Shown here piece after piece: positions 48,428-55,927 of a stretch of 64,000 nucleotides of DNA; position 1 is the stretch's first letter, and the number at the start of each line of letters is the position of its first letter. The stretch spans positions 1,178,001 through 1,242,000 of the forward strand of contig NZ_JACCFF010000001.1 of the NCBI RefSeq assembly GCF_013449725.1, given 5' to 3'. The stretch comes from Mycobacteroides sp. LB1 (GTDB lineage Bacteria > Actinomycetota > Actinomycetes > Mycobacteriales > Mycobacteriaceae). Position numbers and translations under genes: made by a program. The notes under the pieces are model-generated. The model was not told the DNA's origin and did not search any database. It was given only the letters and a program-made list of their open reading frames with translations.

Positions 48428-48443
48428 GAGTAGCGCAATACTC
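48428..48443 (+). promoter_or_regulatory. Locus palindrome, site D
   Basis: GAGTAGCGCAATACTC followed by ATGTC; arms GAGTA/TACTC are perfect. 37 bp before the alpha-dioxygenase ATG and 82 bp from site C in the same divergent spacer. Confidence 0.7.
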
Positions 48444-48480
48444 ATGTCGCAGCACGCTCGAATTTGTCAGCATTACCTCT

Positions 48481-50295
48481 ATGGCGAAAATGCGCGGACC
48501 CGCCAAATCGGCGACCAGGCTGGCGTCGCGCCTCGCGACACGAATCGATCAGTCGATCGGATGGTCCCGGCTGCCCACGGCAGTCGGTATCGCAGTGCTC
48601 ATCGGGCTGCGCGACGCATTACGTGCCGACAATCTGTTCGATACGGGGCGGGCGCCCGGCGGAGCACCGCCTCCGAACAGCCCGGATAACGCCAACTATC
48701 GCACCGCCCGGACGCTGGATGGCTCCTACAACAACCTCGACTACCCGCTGATGGGATCGGTGGGCAGCCGGTTCGGGCGTAACGCACCTCTTGCGCAGAC
48801 CTTCCCCGAGCCCCCCGAGCAACTCCTCAACCCCAATCCGCGGCTTATCAGTCGCAGGCTGCTGACCCGTGACAAGTTCATTCCGGCGACGAAGCTGAAT
48901 GTGCTGGCCGCGGCCTGGATCCAGTTCGAGGTCCACGACTGGTTCAGCCATAACACCGCCGAGTCTGAGCCGTGGGTCGTGCCGCTCGACGAGGACGATC
49001 CGTGGCCACAGCGCCCCATGCAGATACGCCGCACAGCGCCCGACCCTTGCCCCGATTCATCAGGCCCCCCGACATTCGTCACCCAGGACACCCATTGGTG
49101 GGACGGATCGCAGGTTTACGGTGGGACCCGGGCCATCGCGAATGCCCTGCGCTCCGGGATCAAGGGCCAGCTGCGGCTCGACGAGCTCGGTCTGCCACCG
49201 GCGGATATCGAAGAGCTGGCCAGCACATCAGAGACAACTGTCAACTTCTGGGTTGGCTTGGCCATCCTGCATTCGCTGTTCATGCGGGAACACAACGCGA
49301 TCTGCGAACAGCTGGCCGCCAGCCACCCGGAAATGTCCGATCAGGAGCTGTACGACAAGGCCCGCCTGGTCAACACCGCACTGATGGCGAAGATCCACAC
49401 GATCGACTGGACCCCCGCGATAATCGGGCACCCCACCACGGTATTCGCGATGCACACGAACTGGTTCGGCATTCTCGGTGAGCGGCTAAGCAACTTATTT
49501 CGCCGCCAGCCCCATAATGCTCTCCTGCGCGGCATCCCCGGCTCCCCAACGAGTCTGCATGACGTGCCCTATTCGCTGACCGAGGAATTTGTCGCGGTGT
49601 ACCGGATGCACCCGCTAATTCCCGACAGTTTTGTGCTCCGGTCGGCATCCGACGACTCCGTGATCGTCGAACACGAATTACCCGATCTGGCCGTGCAGCA
49701 TGTTCGGACCCGGCTGCGTGAGACGCCAATGGAAAACATCATTTATTCGTTCGGCCGTGCCAATCCGGGCGCACTGACTCTGCATAATTTCCCGCGGCAT
49801 CTCCAGCGTCTGGAGCGACCGGACGGATCGATTCTGGACCTCGCCGCCATCGATGTGCTTCGGGTCCGCGAGCGGGGTGTCCCCCGCTACAACCAGTTCC
49901 GACGGATGCTGCGTCTGCGGCCGGCGTCTTCCTTCACCGAACTCACCGATGACCCGGTGGTGGCCGGGGAACTCGCCGCGATCTACGGCGATGTGGAGCA
50001 GGTAGACCTGATGGTCGGGCTCTACGCGGAGCCCAAACCGAGGGGATTCGGGTTCAGCGACACAGCTTTCCGGATTTTCGTGCTGATGGCGTCCCGGCGA
50101 CTGGAGAGCGACAGGTTCTTCACATCCGATTTCCGACCCGAGATCTACACCCCGGAAGGCATTGCGTGGGTCAGGGACAACTCGATGCGCTCGGTCCTAC
50201 TCCGGCACTTCCCGTCCTTGAACTCCGCCCTGACCGGTGTCGCCAATCCCTTTGCGCCATGGACACCCGCATCGGCCAGCGGGCCGACCAAGTAG
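48481..50295 (+). CDS. Fatty-acid alpha-dioxygenase (animal haem peroxidase/cyclooxygenase superfamily)
   Basis: Haem enzyme of 604 residues closely patterned on plant alpha-dioxygenases, which add O2 to the alpha carbon of fatty acids. The distal haem histidine is H152 (IQFEVHDWFSH). The catalytic tyrosine and proximal histidine are Y374 and H377 (EEFVAVYRMHPLIPD). Other family stretches are THWWDGSQVYGG, LFMREHNAICEQL, KIHTIDWTPAII and MASRRLESDRFFTSDFRPEI. The N-terminus has only a weak hydrophobic stretch and no clear signal peptide. Site D lies 37 bp upstream. The next operator (site E) overlaps its stop codon. Confidence 0.88.
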   Translation: MAKMRGPAKSATRLASRLATRIDQSIGWSRLPTAVGIAVLIGLRDALRADNLFDTGRAPGGAPPPNSPDNANYRTARTLDGSYNNLDYPLMGSVGSRFGRNAPLAQTFPEPPEQLLNPNPRLISRRLLTRDKFIPATKLNVLAAAWIQFEVHDWFSHNTAESEPWVVPLDEDDPWPQRPMQIRRTAPDPCPDSSGPPTFVTQDTHWWDGSQVYGGTRAIANALRSGIKGQLRLDELGLPPADIEELASTSETTVNFWVGLAILHSLFMREHNAICEQLAASHPEMSDQELYDKARLVNTALMAKIHTIDWTPAIIGHPTTVFAMHTNWFGILGERLSNLFRRQPHNALLRGIPGSPTSLHDVPYSLTEEFVAVYRMHPLIPDSFVLRSASDDSVIVEHELPDLAVQHVRTRLRETPMENIIYSFGRANPGALTLHNFPRHLQRLERPDGSILDLAAIDVLRVRERGVPRYNQFRRMLRLRPASSFTELTDDPVVAGELAAIYGDVEQVDLMVGLYAEPKPRGFGFSDTAFRIFVLMASRRLESDRFFTSDFRPEIYTPEGIAWVRDNSMRSVLLRHFPSLNSALTGVANPFAPWTPASASGPTK

Positions 50296-50305
50296 TCGAA
50301 TACTC
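50290..50305 (+). promoter_or_regulatory. Locus palindrome, site E
   Basis: AAGTAGTCGAATACTC followed by ATGACC. It includes the TAG stop codon of the alpha-dioxygenase gene. 17 bp before the first possible ATG of the second subtilisin gene (71 bp before the second). Confidence 0.65.
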
Positions 50306-50322
50306 ATGACCGACAAGGGCAT

Positions 50323-51903
50323 ATGGGTTCACAATCGACAGATGAGCACCAGCGGATTCACACTCATAGATGTGCGATGACCGGCCCCACGCCGCGCGGG
50401 CCCAAGCGCCCGTCGGTCATCAGCCCGATGGTGCTCGCCGATCCGCAGACGGCATCGCCGGCCGAGGCCAACGCACTGGTCACCGACGATGACGACCGCC
50501 GGATGGTGCTGGTCGAGCTTTTGGTTGGCGCAGGCATTGACCCCGACGATGTGCGGGAGCAGTTCCTGCACATGTTTCATCGGGTGCTGCACGACGAGCC
50601 ACCGCCACCCAAACCCGTCGGCCGCCACTACGTGCGCTGCATGCTCACCCCCGACGAGATTCAGCGCCTGGTCCGCGGCGGCTCCAAATCCTCCGGCACT
50701 AAGAGTGCACAACAGGCGCTGCAGCTGATCCGGCGGGTGTGGCCCGACTTGGTGGTCGAGGCGCACCTGGACCGGTCGCTCACCACGATCAAGGCCGATG
50801 CCGCCGTCCGCACCTATGGCTCCGGCGGTACCGGCGTCGTCTGGGCCGTGCTGGATTCCGGAATCGACGCCGACCACCCGCATTTCGCCGCTAACGGCAC
50901 CCTTACCGCGGACTCCGTGAAGTCCCTGCACCGGGACTTCACCCTGTCCCCAGGAGCCTCGAAGGGCCCGCTCGTCGACGTCTACGGGCATGGCACCCAT
51001 GTCGCCGGCATCATCGCGGGCCAATCTCCCGCAGACCCGAAGCTCGTCCGGATCGCATCCACCCAACCGACTGCCGAGGGGCTACCGGAATGGGTTCCGC
51101 GGATGCTGCCACAGGGTTCACGTTTGTCCGGGGTAGCACCACATGCCAACCTGGTGAGCCTCAAGGTTCTCGACGACGATGGCAAGACGCTGTCGAGCGT
51201 GCTCATCGATGCCCTGAACTACGTGCGTGAGATGAACAGCTACGGCAACGACCTACAGATTCACGGTGTGAATCTGTCTCTCGGATGCGGCTGGATGCCA
51301 AGAGATTACGCGGCCGGTCAAAGCCCGCTGTGCCGCGAGCTCGACCTGCTCACCGGAGCGGGTGTGGTGTGTGTCGTCAGTGCGGGAAATCTGGGCGCAG
51401 GTACCGCGGCTGCCGGTGTAGGCGCCGCGATCATGGGGGCGACTGCCGATGTCTACGGGCAGCTGTCCACCATCACCGACCCTGGCAATGCCGCCACCGC
51501 CATCACCGTGGGTTCGGTCCATCGGTACCGGCCGCACACCAGCGGTGTCACCTTCGACTCCTCCAAGGGGCCCACTCTCGACGGCCGGCGCAAACCCGAT
51601 CTGGTGGCCCCCGGCGAGCGAATCACCTCTGCGGCAACCGGTCTCATAGCCGAGGGCATTGACCTTTTGAAGGACGACGGAACCGAGGGAGCAGCCAACT
51701 ACATCGAGGACAGCGGAACCTCGATGGCCGCCGCGCACGTTTCGGGCGCGATCGCCGCATTCCTGTCGGCCCGCACCGAGTTCGTGGGTAAACCGCACGA
51801 GGTCAAGGAGATCTTCCTGAAGTCGGCCGTCGACTTGGGGCGCCACGAGTTCTTCCAGGGCGCCGGGCTCGTCGACCTGATGCGCGCACTATCCAACACC
51901 TAG
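50323..51903 (+). CDS. Second subtilisin-like serine protease (S8), no signal peptide
   Basis: S8 peptidase of 526 residues. About 165 N-terminal residues form a region with no signal peptide (MVLVELLVGAGIDPDDVREQ, FLHMFHRVLHDEPPPPK). The triad is D178 (VWAVLDSGID), H223 (VYGHGTHVAG) and S467 (EDSGTSMAAAHVSG), with oxyanion Asn in VSAGNLG. Insertions around 205-285 are larger than in the other subtilisin, so this is not a recent duplicate. ATG at 50323 has AAGGG close upstream; ATG at 50377 is an alternative. An alpha/beta hydrolase follows 17 bp downstream in the same unit. Confidence 0.9.
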   Translation: MGSQSTDEHQRIHTHRCAMTGPTPRGPKRPSVISPMVLADPQTASPAEANALVTDDDDRRMVLVELLVGAGIDPDDVREQFLHMFHRVLHDEPPPPKPVGRHYVRCMLTPDEIQRLVRGGSKSSGTKSAQQALQLIRRVWPDLVVEAHLDRSLTTIKADAAVRTYGSGGTGVVWAVLDSGIDADHPHFAANGTLTADSVKSLHRDFTLSPGASKGPLVDVYGHGTHVAGIIAGQSPADPKLVRIASTQPTAEGLPEWVPRMLPQGSRLSGVAPHANLVSLKVLDDDGKTLSSVLIDALNYVREMNSYGNDLQIHGVNLSLGCGWMPRDYAAGQSPLCRELDLLTGAGVVCVVSAGNLGAGTAAAGVGAAIMGATADVYGQLSTITDPGNAATAITVGSVHRYRPHTSGVTFDSSKGPTLDGRRKPDLVAPGERITSAATGLIAEGIDLLKDDGTEGAANYIEDSGTSMAAAHVSGAIAAFLSARTEFVGKPHEVKEIFLKSAVDLGRHEFFQGAGLVDLMRALSNT

Positions 51904-51920
51904 CGACGAGTGAGGCCATC

Positions 51921-53192
51921 ATGACAACAACGGTGACAATTGGCGGATTACCCTACTATGAACCGGATTTCAACGCCGACGGTTCCCTGAACGACGCCAC
52001 CGGCGACGGCGATGGCGGCCTGGCGGCTGCGGTAGCGGCCGGCGGCATCACCGAACTGTTCGTGATGTCGCACGGTTGGAACAACAGCGTGGATTCGGCA
52101 CGCAAGCTGTACGCCGCGATGTTCTCGCTGATCGCCGACCAGCTTGGCGACCACAAGGCCGGTGTCGCCGTGGTGGGGATCAACTGGCCATCGGTGCTGT
52201 TGCCCGACGATGATCCGGACACCGCGCCTCCTGTCCCTTCGACGGGTGCACAGCTGGCGGCGGCACTGGCTCCTCGCTTTCCCGGCCAGGCAGAACAGCT
52301 CAAGACGATGGGTGAGCTGCTCGACCAGAAACCGCAGCAGCCAGGCAAGCTCATCGAGTTCCACAAATTGGCCTCTGGTCTGGTCACCACCAAGCCGCAG
52401 TCGGAGGAGGACAGCGGAGAGTCCGCCATCGCGGACGGCGACGCCATCGCCGTGTTCGGGCATGCCGCAGCCATGGCACCGAAATCCACGAGTGCAGCCC
52501 AGGGGCTGGGTAATCCGTTCGCCGCCCTGTGGTCCGGCGCGCGCGAGATATTGCGCACGATGAGCTACTACGAAATGAAGAACCGCGCCGGTGTCGTCGG
52601 TGAGCGCGGCCTCGGTCCGCTGCTGGCCGCGTTGTCCGGGCCTGACGGCGCTCCACGTATTCACCTCATCGGCCACAGTTTTGGCGCGCGGTTGGTCTCC
52701 TACGCACTGGCGGGGCTACCGAAGACGGGAACCAGCCCGGTCAAGTCGCTCACCCTGATCCAGGGAGCCTTCTCGCACTTCACCTTCAACCGCGCACTGC
52801 CATTCGATGCGAGCCGCGGCGGCGGCCTCGCCGGGCTCGAGGAGCGAGTGGACGGGCCTCTGCTCGCCACGTACACCGCAGCCGACCGGGCGGTCGGATG
52901 GTGGTATCCGGCGGCCAGCATGCTTGCCCGGCAGGACAGCCAATCCGTGGAGGATCTCGGATTTCGCTGGGGTGCAATGGGTCACGACGGGTACCAGCAG
53001 AACCCTGCCGCCGCGGCACTTCCGTTGACGGAGGCCGGGAAACCCTACGATTTCCAGCGAGGGCACTTCTACCGGCTCGATGCCAACAAGGTCATCGACG
53101 ATGCCAGCCAATCCGAATTCAGCGGGGCACATAGCGATATCAAGCACCCCGAGGTGGCCTGGGCGATCGTCTCCGCTGCTCGCGCCACCTGA
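51921..53192 (+). CDS. Alpha/beta hydrolase of the protease locus
   Basis: Predicted serine hydrolase of 423 residues with no signal peptide. A strand-turn LFVMSHGWNNSVDSARKLYA comes early (residues about 46-65). The nucleophile elbow is HLIGHSFGARLVSYAL. A late histidine lies in SDIKHPEVAWAI. The stretch between (about 80-230) is an unusual acidic/helical insert. Lipase or esterase activity is likely but the substrate is unknown. It is co-transcribed with the second subtilisin (17-bp gap). Confidence 0.8.
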   Translation: MTTTVTIGGLPYYEPDFNADGSLNDATGDGDGGLAAAVAAGGITELFVMSHGWNNSVDSARKLYAAMFSLIADQLGDHKAGVAVVGINWPSVLLPDDDPDTAPPVPSTGAQLAAALAPRFPGQAEQLKTMGELLDQKPQQPGKLIEFHKLASGLVTTKPQSEEDSGESAIADGDAIAVFGHAAAMAPKSTSAAQGLGNPFAALWSGAREILRTMSYYEMKNRAGVVGERGLGPLLAALSGPDGAPRIHLIGHSFGARLVSYALAGLPKTGTSPVKSLTLIQGAFSHFTFNRALPFDASRGGGLAGLEERVDGPLLATYTAADRAVGWWYPAASMLARQDSQSVEDLGFRWGAMGHDGYQQNPAAAALPLTEAGKPYDFQRGHFYRLDANKVIDDASQSEFSGAHSDIKHPEVAWAIVSAARAT

Positions 53193-53319
53193 TCGACGGC
53201 GGTCCCCACGCGCCCTCTGCCACGAGCACAACCGGGCTTACAGGTAGCACCCGACTGGCCCAACATAGCACTTCCGTGCGGGCATTTAGTCACGAAAACC
53301 GTTCCTCCAGTGTGGAATC

Positions 53320-53335
53320 GAGTACCGCACTACCC
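53320..53335 (+). promoter_or_regulatory. Locus palindrome, site F
   Basis: GAGTACCGCACTACCC, with GGAATC before it as GGATC precedes site D. 76 bp before the V8-like protease gene. Confidence 0.6.
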
Positions 53336-53411
53336 GCGAGGCAACCTGGGTATCTGGACCACGATGAGCACGTCATAGCTCGACATGCACTCAACGCGCA
53401 GGGAGAAAACC

Positions 53412-54356
53412 ATGGCCACCGCAGTCAAGTCAACGAATCACAAACCGTCCGAGACCGAGTACGAGATGACAGGTGCCGCCGGTGCGGCCGCCGTCACCGA
53501 ACACGAATTGCCTTCGGCGCAAGCGGGTAACGCCGATACCGAGACCACCAACGCCGCCCCGCAAGCACATGGCGAATCGACGGTCAGCGAGCTGGGATCC
53601 GTCGACGGATTGACCACCGACGAGTCCGAGCTCGCTCCGCTCGACGCCATCCTCGGTAGTTTTCCCGAGTTGGCCAACAGTGCCGAGGTCATCATCGGCA
53701 CCGATGATCGCGTTCGGGTCGGCAACACCACGACGTTTCCGTGGCGCGCGATATGCCACCTGATCATCACCTCCGCCAACAACCGCACCTATGTCGGAAC
53801 GGGCTGGCTGATCGCACCCCGCACCGTCATGACGGCCGGACACTGCGTCTACATGCATGCCGATGGCGGATGGGTGCGCTCGATCCAGGTGATCCCCGGG
53901 CGCAATTCCGGTGTCCGTCCGTTCGGTACCCATGTCGGCACAACATTCCGCAGCGTCACCGGTTGGACCCAGAACCAGAACCGCGACAACGACTACGGCG
54001 CGATCATCCTGCCGTCGTCGTCGCGTCCGGGTGATCAGACGGGCTACTTCGGTTTCGCAACCCGCAACGACGACTTCCTGAAGGCCGCAGCGCTGAACCT
54101 GTCCGGGTACCCCGGAGAGAAGAACGGCGAGCAGTGGTTCATGGCGCAACGCGCCAAGGCAGTCTCCGATCGTGTCATCACCTACAACATCGACTCCACG
54201 GGCGGCCAGAGCGGCTCACCGGTATGGGTGCTGGAGAACGGAAACCGCTATGGAGTCGGTGTTCACACCAATGGCGCCAACTCGGGCAACTCGGCCACCC
54301 GTATCAACAGTGCCGTCTTCAACAACATGTCGACCTGGAAGAGTAACGGTATGTGA
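53412..54356 (+). CDS. V8-like (S1B) serine protease, no signal peptide
   Basis: Trypsin-fold glutamyl-endopeptidase-like enzyme of 314 residues. The triad is H144 (VMTAGHCVY), D194 (RDNDYGAIIL) and S267 (TGGQSGSPVW). About 100 N-terminal residues form an acidic Thr/Ala/Glu-rich stretch that may be a propeptide. A classical signal peptide is absent, unusual for this family. The ATG at 53412 has GGGAG upstream. The small beta-sandwich gene follows after 44 bp. Confidence 0.92.
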   Translation: MATAVKSTNHKPSETEYEMTGAAGAAAVTEHELPSAQAGNADTETTNAAPQAHGESTVSELGSVDGLTTDESELAPLDAILGSFPELANSAEVIIGTDDRVRVGNTTTFPWRAICHLIITSANNRTYVGTGWLIAPRTVMTAGHCVYMHADGGWVRSIQVIPGRNSGVRPFGTHVGTTFRSVTGWTQNQNRDNDYGAIILPSSSRPGDQTGYFGFATRNDDFLKAAALNLSGYPGEKNGEQWFMAQRAKAVSDRVITYNIDSTGGQSGSPVWVLENGNRYGVGVHTNGANSGNSATRINSAVFNNMSTWKSNGM

Positions 54357-54400
54357 CAAGGCATTTCAGGTAATCCGAGAACACGGACACTGGAGGATAC

Positions 54401-54643
54401 GTGGTCGGTATCTCATTCCGTGACCCCGCCGGGCGTCCGATGGCCGGTGCTGTGATCAGCATCGCCGCGGCGCCCGGCGAGGTCCACGATATTGCCATGG
54501 TCGCCGATGACTGGGGCGAGATAGTGATCTCCGCGCCACTGGCCGGTGACTATCGATTCCTTGTGTCGCACACGGGGAAGACCTTCCATGCCACAGCCCA
54601 CATCGCCGCGGGGCAAGAGCAGCTGACGGTGACCGCCGACTAG
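54401..54643 (+). CDS. Small carboxypeptidase-regulatory-like (beta-sandwich) protein
   Basis: An 80-residue protein made of one predicted beta-sandwich domain (VGISFRDPAGRPMAGAVISI, DWGEIVISAPLAGDYRFLVS, FHATAHIAAGQEQLTVTAD). The pattern is that of the CarboxypepD_reg/CNA-B-like fold, usually found as an extra domain rather than alone. The GTG at 54401 has GGAGG 4 nt upstream. It is the second gene of the V8-like protease unit; a binding or inhibitory role is possible but not shown. Confidence 0.7.
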   Translation: MVGISFRDPAGRPMAGAVISIAAAPGEVHDIAMVADDWGEIVISAPLAGDYRFLVSHTGKTFHATAHIAAGQEQLTVTAD

Positions 54644-54656
54644 CCACCCGTGAAGA

Positions 54657-54908
54657 TCAGCGCGATGTCCTGCTCGGCGTGGCGCGAGTGGCCGGATAAC
54701 AACCGTGCAGACCGTTGATGAGGCGATGCGCCTCATCAAGGTCCTTGTGCATAGCCCGCAAGCGCCGATGATGTCGGGGCGCGGCGGGATTCGCATCGCG
54801 GTGGATCCGCCGTTCGGTCTTGGCGATCTGTTCCGATACGCGGTCTACATGCTCATGCAGGGACAGCAACAGGGCCCGAGCCTGCGCAACCGCTGCGTCT
54901 TCAGCCAT
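54657..54908 (-). CDS. Possible helical protein of unknown function
   Basis: The 439 bp between the beta-sandwich gene and padR holds one possible minus-strand gene. From ATG 54908 it encodes 83 residues predicted helical (ALLLSLHEHVDRVSEQIAKT, LRAMHKDLDEAHRLINGL). The open frame continues up to 55103 through the padR promoter. No ribosome-binding site is visible and some codons (AGA, CTA, AAA) are unlike the neighbours. Not recognised; may be spurious. Confidence 0.35.
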   Translation of the reverse strand: MAEDAAVAQARALLLSLHEHVDRVSEQIAKTERRIHRDANPAAPRHHRRLRAMHKDLDEAHRLINGLHGCYPATRATPSRTSR

Positions 54909-55021
54909 GCGGGCATGGTCGCACCATTTTCTCCGCTGTTCGCGACGGCGCCGGGCCGATCGGGAAATGAGCCACAACAGCCGTAGTGCCTCTCTGGCAG
55001 ACCGCTTGCCCAACCGTTGAC

Positions 55022-55065
55022 TTCGTAATAGTTTCGATATAGTTTTCGTAATAGTTTCGTAGGAG
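55022..55065 (+). promoter_or_regulatory. Four phased direct repeats before padR
   Basis: TTCGTAATAG, TTCGATATAG, TTCGTAATAG and TTCGTAGGAG start at 55022, 55033, 55045 and 55056, spacing 11-12-11 bp. The last overlaps the padR ribosome-binding site (GGAG). Likely operator array for autoregulation by the PadR product. Confidence 0.6.
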
Positions 55066-55082
55066 AAGAGAGGGGGCTTTGA

Positions 55083-55550
55083 ATGGCACGCTTCTTCCGT
55101 CATGGCGAGCTACCGCTCATACTTCTGGCACTGCTGGCACAGCGACCCATGCATGGATATGAGCTGATGTCCGAACTATCGCGGCTCTTCGAGGCCGGCG
55201 GGTACCAGCCGTCACCCGGCGCTGTCTATCCCGCCGTCGAAGCGTTGGCCGCGGAAGGCCTTTTGACCGGCCAGACACGCGAGGGGCGGACGGTCTATCG
55301 CGCGTCTGCAGAGGGCGAACGAGCGCTGACCAGTCGAGCCGATGTGCTGGCGGCCGTGGAGCTGCGCACCGGCGCACGCTTCGGCCGCGGCGATTCGTTC
55401 GAGAAGATCCTCGCTCGATTCACTGCGCGGATCATGCCGTCGGCGGGCCGTGTCGATCCCGTGGCGATGGAGGCGATCCTCGATCGGGCCGCCACCGAGA
55501 TCACAGAACTAGCCCGAGTTCAAGACCGCAGGAGAGGAGCCAAGAAGTGA
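55083..55550 (+). CDS. PadR family transcriptional regulator
   Basis: Winged-helix repressor of 155 residues. The PadR domain is LPLILLALLAQRPMHGYELM, then YQPSPGAVYPAVEALAAEGL and TREGRTVYRASAEGERAL, with a short helical C-terminal dimerisation part. It overlaps the 2TM gene start (GTGA), so padR, the 2TM gene and the metal-hydrolase gene form one coupled operon. Ligand unknown. Confidence 0.92.
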   Translation: MARFFRHGELPLILLALLAQRPMHGYELMSELSRLFEAGGYQPSPGAVYPAVEALAAEGLLTGQTREGRTVYRASAEGERALTSRADVLAAVELRTGARFGRGDSFEKILARFTARIMPSAGRVDPVAMEAILDRAATEITELARVQDRRRGAKK

Positions 55551-55927
55551 GCGGTGATGCCTTTGAACGAGCGGTGGAACGCGCGGAACGACGAGCCGAG
55601 GACGAGCAGCGCAGGCTCGATCGAAAACGCCGTGACTGGATCCGGCAGGTGAATCGAGCAGCGTTCCAGATCCACGCCGGCACCTACGTCGCCGTGCAGA
55701 TCCTCCTGGTCGCGATTTGGGCGCTCACCTGGCGATTCGACCACGGCACCGCCTACCCCTGGTTCGTCTACCCGCTACTGGGCTGGGGAATTGGCCTCAT
55801 CGCGCACTACATCGTCGCCAGCACTATTTGGCGTCAACGCCCCGAGGAACAACCCCCCGCCGAGCCCTGGCCCACAGGGGTCACAGACCGGGACACCCAC
55901 GCAACACCCACCGAGGAGCCGCAATGA
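55547..55927 (+). CDS. 2TM-domain membrane protein
   Basis: A 126-residue protein. A charged helical N-terminus (RAERRAEDEQRRLDRKRRDW) leads into two membrane spans (AGTYVAVQILLVAIWALTW and PWFVYPLLGWGIGLIAHYIV). This is the 2TM domain that often follows PadR or histidine-kinase genes. The start GTG overlaps the padR stop and its own stop overlaps the next ATG. Function unknown. Confidence 0.8.
   Translation: MSGDAFERAVERAERRAEDEQRRLDRKRRDWIRQVNRAAFQIHAGTYVAVQILLVAIWALTWRFDHGTAYPWFVYPLLGWGIGLIAHYIVASTIWRQRPEEQPPAEPWPTGVTDRDTHATPTEEPQ

Noticed and set aside
54705..54986. 93-codon plus-strand frame before padR
   Set aside because: No ribosome-binding site and no family pattern; the minus-strand frame is slightly more protein-like, and both are doubtful.
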